Shown here: one piece after another, positions 1 to 12,106 of the stretch
Position numbering within the stretch: the stretch's first letter is position 1
Layout of the letters: each line of letters starts with the position of its first letter
Source of the DNA: UBA6544 sp049601975
GTDB lineage: Bacteria > Pseudomonadota > Alphaproteobacteria > UBA8366
NCBI GenBank assembly: GCA_049601975.1
Contig: JBMYRC010000105.1
Span: forward strand, 1 to 15,459
Direction of reading: 5' to 3'
DNA length: 15,459 nucleotides
The notes under the pieces: generated by a model
Database searches by the model: none
What the model was told of the DNA's origin: nothing
The model's input: only the letters and a program-made list of their open reading frames with translations
Translations under genes and position numbers: made by a program

Positions 1-47
1 CCGATGTTGCAGTGCGGCTTGTTACGTACAAAATTCTCTTTCGCCAT
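1..47 (-). CDS. tuf: Elongation factor Tu, 5' end only (str-operon copy)
   Basis: This is the first 15 complete codons of a gene that runs off the left edge of the window. The reverse-strand translation MAKENFVRNKPHCNIG is the canonical EF-Tu N-terminus, just ahead of the GTP-binding P-loop. EF-Tu is the GTPase that delivers aminoacyl-tRNA to the ribosomal A site in the cytoplasm. The ATG is preceded by GGAG at a spacing of 7 nt. Only 27 nt separate it from the fusA stop codon, so it is almost certainly the last gene seen of the str operon rpsL-rpsG-fusA-tuf. A second tuf copy ends at 15406, so this genome carries at least two. The identification is secure; whether the rest of the gene is intact cannot be seen. 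Confidence 0.95.
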   Translation of the reverse strand, partial: MAKENFVRNKPHCNI

Positions 48-74
48 CTGTCGTCTCCAACCTTTAAAACAGAG

Positions 75-2150
75 CTACGCGAGATTAGCTCGGACCTCTT
101 CAGCAACTGCCTGAGGAACTTGCGCGTAGTGATCGAATTGCATGGTAAATTGGGCGCGGCCTTGGCTCGAAGACCGCAAGGTATTGATATAGCCAAACAT
201 ATTGGCCAACGGCACTAAAGCATTAACCACTCGGGCATTGCCCTGTTGATCCATGCTACTGACATTGCCGCGCCGGCTGTTCAGATCGCCAATAATGTCA
301 CCCATATATTCCTCGGGCGTCACGACCTCAACTTTCATCATCGGCTCCAGCAACCGCGGACCCGCCTTTTGCATGGCTTCACGGAACGCCGCACGCGCCG
401 CTTGCTCAAATGCCATGACCGAAGAGTCGACGTCGTGTGAGGCACCATCAAACAAGGTGGCTTTAAAATCAATGACCGGGAAACCCGCAAGAATGCCGTT
501 CTCGCGAGAGTCTGCAATTCCCTTATTCACGCCAGGAATGTACTCACGCGGCACGGAACCGCCTGTGACCTTACTTATAAACTCAAAACCTTCACCGGGC
601 TCCGACGGCTCGAAATGGATTTGAACCCGCGCGAACTGACCCGCGCCACCCGTCTGTTTCTTATGGGTATAATCAATATCCACAGCCTTGGAAATCGTCT
701 CTCGATAGGCCACTTGCGGCGCACCGATATTCGCTTCCACACCGAATTCACGTTTCATGCGATCGACGATAATGTCGAGGTGGAGCTCGCCCATCCCCTT
801 GATCACTGTCTGGCCGCTTTCCTGATCACTGGAGATACGGAAACTTGGATCTTCCGCCGCCAAGCGTTGCAGTGCCGTCGACATCTTATCGTGATCGTGC
901 TTGGTTTTCGGCTCAACCGCGATCTCGATAACCGGATCGGGAAACTCCATCCGCTCCAAGATAATCGGCTTGCTCGGATCACAGAGCGTGTCACCTGTCG
1001 TAACAGCCTTCAATCCAGCAATCGCGACGATATCACCGGCGCATGCCTCTTTAATGTCTTCGCGACTGTTGGCATGCATCAAAAGCATGCGGCCAACGCG
1101 CTCTTTCTTGTTCTTAACCGTGTTCTGCACACTATCGCCGGTGTTGAGCGTACCGGAATAGATACGTGCGAACGTCAACGTTCCAACATATGGATCATTC
1201 ATAATCTTGAATGCCAGCGCGGAGAACGGCTCTTCATCGGATGTCTTACGCTCGGCTTCCGTCTCGCCATCCATTTCGAGGCCCTTGACGTTATCGACGT
1301 CTTTCGGCGACGGCAGATAGTCGACGACTGCATCGAGCAGCGGCTGCACGCCCTTATTCTTGAAGGCGGAACCAAGAAAAATCGGCACGAAATCGGATAT
1401 AATGGCCCCCTTGCGAACACAGGCCCGAAGTGTTTTTTCGCTCGGTTCTGTTCCTTCAAGATAGGCTTCCATCGCTTCGTCATCTTGCTCGACGGCGGTT
1501 TCCACCAGCCTCGTGCGATAGTCGGCAGCCATAACCGCCAGATCGTCCGGAATGTCGACTTCTTCGAATTCAGCGCCGAGATTTTCGTCTTTCCAGATGA
1601 TCGCCTTCATCTTGACCAGATCGATCAATCCAATGAAGTCGGCTTCAGCGCCAATCGGCAGCTGCATTACCAACGGGTTAGCGCCCAGACGGTCGACAAA
1701 CATATCGACACAGCGGAAGAAATCCGCGCCCATGCGATCCATCTTGTTCACAAAACAAATACGCGGTACGCCGTATTTATCAGCCTGCCGCCATACCGTT
1801 TCGGATTGAGGCTCGACACCCGCGACGCTATCAAAGACCGCGACCGCGCCGTCAAGCACTCGGAGACTACGCTCGACTTCAATGGTGAAATCCACGTGGC
1901 CAGGCGTGTCGATAATATTGATCCGGTGATCCAACCAAGAACAGGTCGTGGCGGCGGAAGTAATCGTAATACCGCGCTCTTGCTCCTGCTCCATCCAATC
2001 CATCGTGGCATTGCCATCATGGACTTCGCCGATTTTGTGCGAACGGCCGGTATAATAGAGGACGCGCTCCGTTGTCGTCGTCTTGCCGGCGTCAATATGG
2101 GCCATGATGCCGATATTGCGGTATTGATCGATTGGGGTTGTGCGTGCCAT
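75..2150 (-). CDS. fusA: Elongation factor G
   Basis: This gene encodes the translocation GTPase EF-G, which moves mRNA and tRNAs through the ribosome after peptide bond formation and acts with RRF in recycling. The 691-aa length is normal for the family. The G domain shows the P-loop AHIDAGKT at residues 17-24, switch I RGITI at 59-63, DTPGH at 81-85 and NKMD at 135-138. The C-terminal domain has the usual FGYINTLRSSSQGRAQ segment near the end. The start MARTTPIDQYRNIGIMAHID is the family-typical one. Its ribosome-binding site is weak (AAAGAG about 8 nt upstream), and rpsG ends 23 nt before it, so translation may be helped by ribosomes arriving from rpsG. It is the third gene of the str operon; tuf follows after 27 nt. 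No truncation or missing GTPase motif is seen. Confidence 0.98.
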   Translation of the reverse strand: MARTTPIDQYRNIGIMAHIDAGKTTTTERVLYYTGRSHKIGEVHDGNATMDWMEQEQERGITITSAATTCSWLDHRINIIDTPGHVDFTIEVERSLRVLDGAVAVFDSVAGVEPQSETVWRQADKYGVPRICFVNKMDRMGADFFRCVDMFVDRLGANPLVMQLPIGAEADFIGLIDLVKMKAIIWKDENLGAEFEEVDIPDDLAVMAADYRTRLVETAVEQDDEAMEAYLEGTEPSEKTLRACVRKGAIISDFVPIFLGSAFKNKGVQPLLDAVVDYLPSPKDVDNVKGLEMDGETEAERKTSDEEPFSALAFKIMNDPYVGTLTFARIYSGTLNTGDSVQNTVKNKKERVGRMLLMHANSREDIKEACAGDIVAIAGLKAVTTGDTLCDPSKPIILERMEFPDPVIEIAVEPKTKHDHDKMSTALQRLAAEDPSFRISSDQESGQTVIKGMGELHLDIIVDRMKREFGVEANIGAPQVAYRETISKAVDIDYTHKKQTGGAGQFARVQIHFEPSEPGEGFEFISKVTGGSVPREYIPGVNKGIADSRENGILAGFPVIDFKATLFDGASHDVDSSVMAFEQAARAAFREAMQKAGPRLLEPMMKVEVVTPEEYMGDIIGDLNSRRGNVSSMDQQGNARVVNALVPLANMFGYINTLRSSSQGRAQFTMQFDHYAQVPQAVAEEVRANLA

Positions 2151-2173
2151 CAGAAAAACTCTTTAAATTCCAC

Positions 2174-2644
2174 TTACCAGCGATAATGCGAGAAAGCTCG
2201 GTTTGCCTCGGCCATGCGATGCGTATCTTCACGCTTCTTGACCGCCCCACCCCGATTATTTGAAGCGTCGAGCAACTCACCTGACAGGCGCTGCGTCATC
2301 GTATTCTCTGACCGCGAACGTGCATTCTGGATCAACCAGCGAAAGGCCAAAGCCTGCGCTCGGTCCGGGCGCACATCGACAGGCACCTGGTAAGTAGCGC
2401 CACCAACACGGCGGGAACGCACTTCCAATTGCGGCTTCACGTTATCGAGCGCCTCATGGAAGGTCTGCACCGGGTCGCTGCTACCGCGCCCTTGGATGGC
2501 GTCCAACGCACCGTAAACGATAGTTTCGGCGGTTGATTTCTTACCGTCTTTCATGACGATGTTAATAAACTTACTTAACACGACATCCCCGAACTTAGCG
2601 TCCGGCAAGATGGTCCGTTTTTCTGCACGATGGCGTCGTGACAT
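2174..2644 (-). CDS. rpsG: 30S ribosomal protein S7
   Basis: S7 is a primary assembly protein of the 30S head. It binds the 3' domain of 16S rRNA and lies near the E site. The ATG at 2644 gives MSRRHRAEKR and a 156-aa protein, exactly the family's usual length, ending in the typical FSHYRW. The open frame extends 39 codons further upstream, but that extension overlaps the end of rpsL and has no family similarity, so I rejected it. Conserved blocks include KFGDVVLSKFINIVMKDGKK (about 17-36) and RVGGATYQVPVDVRPDRA (about 79-96). The gap from rpsL is only 19 nt, with GGGA about 9 nt before the ATG. In E. coli S7 represses its operon through a structure in an rpsL-rpsG gap of roughly 100 nt; that space is absent here. 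Confidence 0.98.
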   Translation of the reverse strand: MSRRHRAEKRTILPDAKFGDVVLSKFINIVMKDGKKSTAETIVYGALDAIQGRGSSDPVQTFHEALDNVKPQLEVRSRRVGGATYQVPVDVRPDRAQALAFRWLIQNARSRSENTMTQRLSGELLDASNNRGGAVKKREDTHRMAEANRAFSHYRW

Positions 2645-2663
2645 GATTGCTGTCCCTGATCTC

Positions 2664-3035
2664 TTACTTTGGCCGTTTGGCGCCGTATTTGGACCGGCGT
2701 TGACGACGGTCGTCGACACCTTGCGTATCCAATACTCCACGGATGATGTGGTAACGAACACCAGGCAAATCCTTGACGCGACCGCCGCGGATCATCACCA
2801 CCGAGTGTTCCTGCAAATTATGCCCCTCACCCGGGATATAACTTGTAACTTCAAAACCGTTCGTCAGACGGATGCGAGCCACTTTCCGCAAGGCGGAGTT
2901 CGGCTTCTTTGGCGTCGTCGTGTAGACGCGCGTGCACACGCCGCGCTTCTGCGGGCAAGCTTCCAAGGCCGGAACCTTATTCCGCGTTGGCTTATCGTGG
3001 CGACCCTTTCGGACCAACTGGTTGATCGTCGGCAT
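2664..3035 (-). CDS. rpsL: 30S ribosomal protein S12
   Basis: S12 sits at the decoding centre of the 30S subunit and influences accuracy and streptomycin response. The start MPTINQLVRKG at 3035 is conserved and has GAGGGG 6 nt before the ATG. It gives 123 aa, normal for the family. An in-frame 36-codon upstream extension is not part of S12. The PNSALRK loop carries Lys43 and Lys44, and GGRVKDLPG carries Lys88 followed by Asp89, the residue methylthiolated by RimO in many bacteria. Both lysines that commonly mutate to streptomycin resistance are wild type, so I infer a streptomycin-sensitive S12. It is the first gene of the str operon, behind its own promoter and a leader of about 235 nt. Confidence 0.98.
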   Translation of the reverse strand: MPTINQLVRKGRHDKPTRNKVPALEACPQKRGVCTRVYTTTPKKPNSALRKVARIRLTNGFEVTSYIPGEGHNLQEHSVVMIRGGRVKDLPGVRYHIIRGVLDTQGVDDRRQRRSKYGAKRPK

Positions 3036-3270
3036 ACGATGCCCCTCAATTCCATCCAAACAGTTACCAGCGCAGCAATTAAAAAGCCTGCAACCAGCAA
3101 GGCGTTTGCCCCAAGCGCGAAAAATGCTCCGCTCCCCGGGCAAACCGGTTTCAATGACGACCGAAAACTCGGTCTTTATGTTTACTTCTGATTCCGTGGG
3201 ACTGCGTCTAGGCTTGCCCCGGTTCTAACTCATCGAACCGACACCTACAGCCAGTCACCCCCGCGAAAGT
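3036..3270 (-). promoter_or_regulatory. Long 5' leader of the str operon
   Basis: These roughly 235 bases lie between the inferred transcription start and the rpsL ATG. On the RNA strand I see a CGGTTC/GAACCG hairpin with a 9-nt loop (3220-3240), a tight GACCGA-GTTT-TCGGTC hairpin (3159-3174), and a weak hairpin followed by five Ts (3081-3103). No known riboswitch or protein gene is recognised. An out-of-frame TTG-initiated frame (from 3154) encodes a hydrophobic stretch but runs into rpsL and is probably chance. The length and structure make this the natural place for autoregulation of the operon, which is an inference. Confidence 0.5.
3081..3103 (-). promoter_or_regulatory. Possible attenuator hairpin in the rpsL leader
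   Basis: On the minus strand GCCTTGC and GCAGGC pair around a TGGTT loop, with one bulged T, and TTTTT follows immediately. That is the layout of a weak intrinsic terminator, placed 46 nt before the rpsL ATG. The left arm can alternatively pair with the upstream GCAA (GCAA-ACGCC-TTGC), so two mutually exclusive structures are possible. The stem is short and could be chance. Confidence 0.25.
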
Positions 3271-3276
3271 GGCCGC

Positions 3277-3305
3277 ATACTAGTTACGGCCCTATGGAGC
3301 GTCAA
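3277..3305 (-). promoter_or_regulatory. Sigma70-type promoter of the str operon
   Basis: On the minus strand TTGACG (3300-3305) is followed after exactly 17 nt by TAGTAT (3277-3282), close to the housekeeping consensus. The inferred start is an A near 3270. The bases after the -10 box are GCGGCC, a GC-rich discriminator of the kind linked to ppGpp (stringent) control of ribosomal promoters. It lies downstream of the rpoC terminator and upstream of rpsL, exactly where the str operon needs a promoter. Confidence 0.8.
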
Positions 3306-3323
3306 GTAAAACATCCAAGAAAA

Positions 3324-3339
3324 CTTAGACATTTCTAAG
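3324..3339. repeat. Inverted repeat upstream of the str promoter
   Basis: A perfect 6-bp inverted repeat, CTTAGA-N4-TCTAAG, lies in AT-rich DNA about 54 to 69 bases before the inferred transcription start. It could be an operator or part of an UP-like activating region. It could also be a chance small repeat between the terminator and promoter. Confidence 0.35.
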
Positions 3340-3348
3340 GTTAATTCG

Positions 3349-3404
3349 AAAAACAGGCCACCGGCGAATTGAGTGATTAAATTTCGCCGCCAGCCTGTTT
3401 TTTT
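3349..3404 (-). terminator. Intrinsic terminator after rpoC
   Basis: The two 20-base arms at 3349-3368 and 3383-3402 pair along their whole length on the minus strand (AAAAACAGGC against GCCTGTTTTT, then a GC-rich section) with two G-U wobbles and one G-G mismatch. The loop is about 14 nt. A run of Ts follows on the RNA strand, and the mirror-image T run (3398-3404) would also let it work on the other strand. It starts about 30 nt after the rpoC stop and closes the rpoBC transcription unit. Confidence 0.92.
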
Positions 3405-3432
3405 CTCGTTCGTTGCGCCAATTGAGCTTTGA

Positions 3433-6400
3433 TTAGTCCGCTTCCGCCGCTACCAATTCGATGGCCGCCTCTTCGGCTTGCTCGGCGATGATGACCTTGT
3501 CGCGATTTTGTGCGACGGCGCGTATTTCGTTCATGTGGCTGCCCGTTCCTGCCGGAATGAGTCGGCCCACAATCACGTTTTCCTTCAGGCCTTCCAAAGT
3601 GTCGACCTTGCCGTTTACTGCGGCCTCAGTCAGTACCCGTGTGGTTTCTTGGAAGGATGCCGCCGAGATGAACGATTTGGTCTGCAACGAAGCTTTCGTG
3701 ATGCCTTGAAGAACCGGCGTCGCACTTGCGATTTCGCCTCCATCAGCCTTCGTCCGATCGTTGACCTCACTGAACTCCTCGCGATCGACTTGCTCGCCTT
3801 TAAGGAAGATCGTATCGCCCGGGTCGCTGATCTCCACTTTCTGGAGCATCTGGCGAACCACCACCTCAATATGTTTATCGTTGATCTTCACACCTTGCAG
3901 GCGATAGACGTCTTGAATCTCCTTAACTAGATAACGAGCCAAGGCTTCGACACCGAGAACCTCCAAGATATCGTGCGGCACAGGATTACCGTCCATCAAG
4001 AGGTCGCCCTCACGAACGTAGTCACCTTCTTGCACGGTGATGTGCTTACCTTTCGGAATGAGATATTCGACCGGATCAATGTTCTCATCGTCGGGTACGA
4101 CCACAATCCGGCGCTTGGTTTTATAATCCTTGCCAAATTCGATACGCCCTTCCGTTCCACTGATAATCGCGTAATCCTTAGGACGACGCGCCTCGAAGAG
4201 CTCGGCTACCCGTGGCAAACCACCAGTGATATCGCGGGTTTTCGATGATTCCCGCGGAATACGGGCGACAACGTCACCGGCTTGGACCTCTTGGCCATTT
4301 TCCACTGACAGGATGGCGTCGACAGACATGAAGTAACGGGCCTCGGAACCATTCGGCAATTTCACAACTTCATTGCTCTTATCGCGCAGGGTAATCCGAG
4401 GACGCAACTCAGTGCCCTTTGGCTGTTGCTTCCAATCGATAACCACTTTCGAGGTCAGGCCCGTTGCATCGTCCATCACTTCGCGGACAGCGACACCTTC
4501 GAGCAAGTCGACATAGTTAGCGATACCGTCCTTTTCCGTGATGATCGGAATGGTATAGGGGTCCCACTCCGCCAACTTGTCACCCTTCTTTACGTTAGAA
4601 CCCTCATCGATGAACAGCCGGGCACCATACGGAATACGGTGACGGGCACGGTCACGATCTTGCTCGTCCAGAAGGATCAATTCGCAGTTCCGTCCCATGA
4701 TCACCGGATGACCGGTCGAATCCATGACGACGTTGCGGTTTTCAATTTTCACCTTGCCGTCGATTGAAGATTCAACGGAAGACTGTTCGGCACCCCGCTG
4801 CGCGGCCCCACCGATGTGGAATGTCCGCATGGTCAGCTGCGTGCCCGGCTCACCGATCGACTGAGCGGCGATAACGCCAACCGCTTCGCCGGAGTTCACC
4901 GACGTACCACGGGCCAAATCGCGGCCGTAACACCTTGCACACACACCACGTCGGCTCCCGCATGTAAGCGGCGACCGAACACGGAGCTGATCCAAGCCCG
5001 CCGTCTCGATGGCGTCGGCCTCGGGTTCAGTGATCATTTGATTGCGTTTGACAATGATCTCACCCGACAACGGATCTACAATATCGTCCGCCGGGAACCT
5101 ACCGACGATACGATCGGACAGGCTTTCAATGATTTCCCCGCCTTCGATGACCGTCTCCAGCGTCAGGCCGTTGTCGGTGCCGCAATCGTCTTCGATAATG
5201 ATGCAATCTTGCGCCACATCGACGAGACGGCGCGTTAGGTAACCGGAGTTAGCGGTCTTCAACGCCGTATCGGCAAGACCTTTTCGCGCACCGTGGGTCG
5301 AATTGAAATACTCGAGGACGCTCAAACCTTCCTTAAAGTTTGAAATGATCGGCGTCTCGATGATTTCGCCTGACGGCTTCGCCATCAGGCCCCTCATACC
5401 GGCCAATTGCTTGATCTGAGCAGCGGAGCCACGTGCACCAGAATGCGCCATCATGTAAACGGCGTTGAGCTCTCCACCTTGACCGGACGACATGACTTTC
5501 ATCATCTCATCGGCGACTTCATCCGTGCAGGTCGACCAAACATCGACGACCTTGTTATATTTCTCGCCCTTTGTGATCAAACCATCGAGATATTGCTGCT
5601 CATAGGTCTTGACCATGTCCTGAGCCGCGTTGATCAAACCCAACTTCGCGTCCGGAATGACCAGATCGTCCTTACCGAACGAAATGCCGGCACGTGCGGC
5701 TTGTCCAAAGCCAAGGGACATCATTCGGTCGGCAAAAATACAGGTCTCTTTTTGACCGCAGTGGCGATAAACTTCATCGATCACCGTAGTGATCTCGCGC
5801 TTCGTCAAAAGGCGATTGATCAGGCTGAACGGAACTTTCGGGCTACGCGGAAGAATATCCGCGAGATACATCCGGCCAGGAGTCGTGACCACGACCGGGC
5901 TGATCGGATTACCTTCTTCGTCAACCGTATTGTAGCGCGCTTTAATACGCGCATTGAGAGAGACCGCATGCGTCGTGATCGCGTGCTCTATCTCGCCAAG
6001 ATTGGAGAAACGCGGCAGGCGGTATGCTTTAAGCGCGCCTGATTTCAGCGATTTCAATGTCTTCGCAATGTCGCTCACGTCCACTTCGGACGTCATTTCC
6101 TTGGGATCCCGAATTTGGACGTCTTGTGATTCCAGCACGTCCTCGAGCATCTCCTTGTTGGGGATTTCGATCTCCTCGCCGACATGGTCCAACCGCTCGT
6201 GGCTCAAGTAATAGAGGCCAAGAACGATATCCTGTGACGGCACGATGATCGGCTTGCCGTTCGCTGGCGACAGGATGTTGTTCGTCGACATCATAAGCAC
6301 GCGCGCTTCGAGCTGCGCTTCCAGCGACAAAGGCACGTGAACGGCCATTTGATCGCCGTCGAAATCAGCATTAAAGGCAGCACAGACCAGCGGATGCAGC

Positions 6401-7746
6401 TGGATGGCCTTACCTTCGATCAGTACCGGCTCAAACGCTTGAATGCCGAGACGATGCAGGGTTGGCGCACGGTTCAGGAGAACCGGATGCTCACGGATGA
6501 CCTCTTCCAGGATATCCCAGACTTCAGGTCGCTCCTTCTCCACCATTCGTTTGGCCGCCTTAATAGTGGTCGCCATACCATAGAGTTCCAGCTTCGAATA
6601 AATGAACGGTTTGAAGAGTTCCAACGCCATCTTCTTTGGCAAACCGCATTGATGCAGCAAGAGTTCGGGACCAACGACGATGACCGAACGCCCTGAATAA
6701 TCGACCCGCTTACCGAGCAAGTTTTGGCGGAACCGGCCTTGCTTACCTTTGAGCATATCGCTCAACGATTTCAGCGGCCGCTTGTTGGCACCGGTGATTA
6801 CACGGCCACGGCGGCCGTTATCGAACAGCGCATCCACGGCTTCCTGCAACATCCGCTTCTCATTGCGCACAATAATGTCCGGAGCGCGCAGCTCAATGAG
6901 CCGCTTCAAACGATTGTTGCGGTTGATAACGCGGCGGTAAAGATCGTTCAAGTCCGACGTCGCGAACCGGCCACCATCGAGCGGCACCAGCGGGCGCAGC
7001 TCCGGCGGAATAACCGGAATGACCTGCAAGACCATCCATTCCGGACGCGTGCCCGATTGAATGAAAGCCTCGACCAGCTTTAGCCGTTTGACCAATTTCT
7101 TGCGCTTGGCTTCCGAATTCGTCTCTTTCAAGTCGATCCGAATTTGCTCGCGCTCGGCTTCAAGGTCGATGCTCTGCAGCATGTCCTGAAGCGCTTCGGC
7201 GCCGATTTTGGCCGTGAAGGATTCAGCACCGTATTCGTCGAGCGCATCGTAATATTCATCGTCGGACAGCAGCTGATTGACCGTGAGGGGCGACAGACCC
7301 GGCTCAATTACTACATAGTTTTCAAAATAAAGGATCCGCTCGAGTTCTTTCAGGGTCATATCAAGCAGCAATCCGATGCGGCTCGGAAGTGACTTCAAGA
7401 ACCAGATATGCGCAACCGGAGAGGCCAATTCGATATGGCCCATACGCTCGCGACGCACCTTGGAAAGAGTTACCTCGACGCCACATTTCTCGCAGATGAT
7501 ACCGCGATACTTCATGCGCTTGTATTTGCCGCACAAGCATTCGTAATCTTTGATCGGGCCAAAGATGCGGGCGCAAAATAGACCATCCCGTTCCGGTTTA
7601 AACGTCCGGTAGTTGATGGTTTCAGGCTTCTTTATCTCACCGAACGACCAAGAGAGTATCCTGTCCGCGCTAGCGATTGAGATCCGGATATCATCAAAAC
7701 TCTGTAGTCCGGTCGGCTGACCGAAGAAATTCATCAACTCATTCAT
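3433..7746 (-). CDS. rpoC: DNA-directed RNA polymerase subunit beta-prime
   Basis: This is the largest core RNA polymerase subunit; it carries the catalytic magnesium and much of the clamp. At 1437 aa it is slightly longer than the E. coli protein (1407). The N-terminal zinc site uses Cys70, Cys72, Cys85 and Cys88. The active-site motif NADFDGDQM starts at residue 459 and supplies the three catalytic aspartates (461, 463, 465). The second zinc site is seen as CGTDNG followed by CGSRRGVCARCYG. The start MNELMNFFGQ at 7746 has GGGAG 7 nt upstream; the Met at codon 5 is a less likely start. It lies 82 nt after rpoB in the same transcript and is followed by a strong terminator. No intein or frameshift is seen. 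Confidence 0.98.
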   Translation of the reverse strand: MNELMNFFGQPTGLQSFDDIRISIASADRILSWSFGEIKKPETINYRTFKPERDGLFCARIFGPIKDYECLCGKYKRMKYRGIICEKCGVEVTLSKVRRERMGHIELASPVAHIWFLKSLPSRIGLLLDMTLKELERILYFENYVVIEPGLSPLTVNQLLSDDEYYDALDEYGAESFTAKIGAEALQDMLQSIDLEAEREQIRIDLKETNSEAKRKKLVKRLKLVEAFIQSGTRPEWMVLQVIPVIPPELRPLVPLDGGRFATSDLNDLYRRVINRNNRLKRLIELRAPDIIVRNEKRMLQEAVDALFDNGRRGRVITGANKRPLKSLSDMLKGKQGRFRQNLLGKRVDYSGRSVIVVGPELLLHQCGLPKKMALELFKPFIYSKLELYGMATTIKAAKRMVEKERPEVWDILEEVIREHPVLLNRAPTLHRLGIQAFEPVLIEGKAIQLHPLVCAAFNADFDGDQMAVHVPLSLEAQLEARVLMMSTNNILSPANGKPIIVPSQDIVLGLYYLSHERLDHVGEEIEIPNKEMLEDVLESQDVQIRDPKEMTSEVDVSDIAKTLKSLKSGALKAYRLPRFSNLGEIEHAITTHAVSLNARIKARYNTVDEEGNPISPVVVTTPGRMYLADILPRSPKVPFSLINRLLTKREITTVIDEVYRHCGQKETCIFADRMMSLGFGQAARAGISFGKDDLVIPDAKLGLINAAQDMVKTYEQQYLDGLITKGEKYNKVVDVWSTCTDEVADEMMKVMSSGQGGELNAVYMMAHSGARGSAAQIKQLAGMRGLMAKPSGEIIETPIISNFKEGLSVLEYFNSTHGARKGLADTALKTANSGYLTRRLVDVAQDCIIIEDDCGTDNGLTLETVIEGGEIIESLSDRIVGRFPADDIVDPLSGEIIVKRNQMITEPEADAIETAGLDQLRVRSPLTCGSRRGVCARCYGRDLARGTSVNSGEAVGVIAAQSIGEPGTQLTMRTFHIGGAAQRGAEQSSVESSIDGKVKIENRNVVMDSTGHPVIMGRNCELILLDEQDRDRARHRIPYGARLFIDEGSNVKKGDKLAEWDPYTIPIITEKDGIANYVDLLEGVAVREVMDDATGLTSKVVIDWKQQPKGTELRPRITLRDKSNEVVKLPNGSEARYFMSVDAILSVENGQEVQAGDVVARIPRESSKTRDITGGLPRVAELFEARRPKDYAIISGTEGRIEFGKDYKTKRRIVVVPDDENIDPVEYLIPKGKHITVQEGDYVREGDLLMDGNPVPHDILEVLGVEALARYLVKEIQDVYRLQGVKINDKHIEVVVRQMLQKVEISDPGDTIFLKGEQVDREEFSEVNDRTKADGGEIASATPVLQGITKASLQTKSFISAASFQETTRVLTEAAVNGKVDTLEGLKENVIVGRLIPAGTGSHMNEIRAVAQNRDKVIIAEQAEEAAIELVAAEAD

Positions 7747-7788
7747 CGAGACTCTCCCGATTAAAGATGTGTCATCGTCTTTTCATCA

Positions 7789-7815
7789 ATGCCCCAAGCG
7801 TGTTGCTCGGGGCAT
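7789..7815 (-). other. Stable hairpin between rpoB and rpoC
   Basis: In the 82-nt gap the RNA strand reads ATGCCCCGAGC, a loop of AACAC, then GCTTGGGGCAT. This gives an 11-bp stem with one G-U wobble. There is no T run after it, so it is not an intrinsic terminator. It may be a processing or mRNA-stabilising element. Confidence 0.55.
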
Positions 7816-7828
7816 CAAGTGAAAATGC

Positions 7829-11992
<4,164 letters not shown>

Positions 11993-12051
11993 GTTAAAAC
12001 CTCAGTAATTTACGCACAGCAGACGACCTATGATCGTCGCGTTGGTAGAGA

Positions 12052-12090
12052 CGCCGGGAGGGGCGCATCGAAATGCACCCCTCGCCGGCG
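12052..12090 (-). other. Strong hairpin between rplL and rpoB
   Basis: On the RNA strand GAGGGGTGCAT pairs with ATGCGCCCCTC around a TTCG loop, with one U-G wobble. The stem is extended by CGCCGG/CCGGCG past a single bulged C, giving about 17 bp. No T run follows. The position matches the rplL-rpoB gap in E. coli, known for partial attenuation and RNase III cleavage, so a similar role in lowering rpoBC output relative to rplL is plausible. A smaller GACGA/TCGTC hairpin lies at 12022-12038. Confidence 0.7.
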
Positions 12091-12106
12091 GTAACTTCTT
12101 TGTCGA

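Noticed and set aside
615..2186. A 523-codon open frame on the plus strand opposite fusA
   Set aside because: It is antisense to a clear EF-G gene, resembles no family I know, and such long mirror frames arise from the codon bias of a highly expressed gene.
3036..3143. A 36-codon N-terminal extension of S12
   Set aside because: S12 proteins start at MPTINQLVRK, and a good GAGGGG site precedes that ATG.
2864..3154. A 96-codon minus-strand frame with a membrane-like N-terminal stretch (ALLVAGFLIAALVTVW) overlapping the rpsL start
   Set aside because: It begins with TTG, has no convincing ribosome-binding site, and its second half is just rpsL read in the wrong frame. The hydrophobic run is intriguing but not enough to call a gene.
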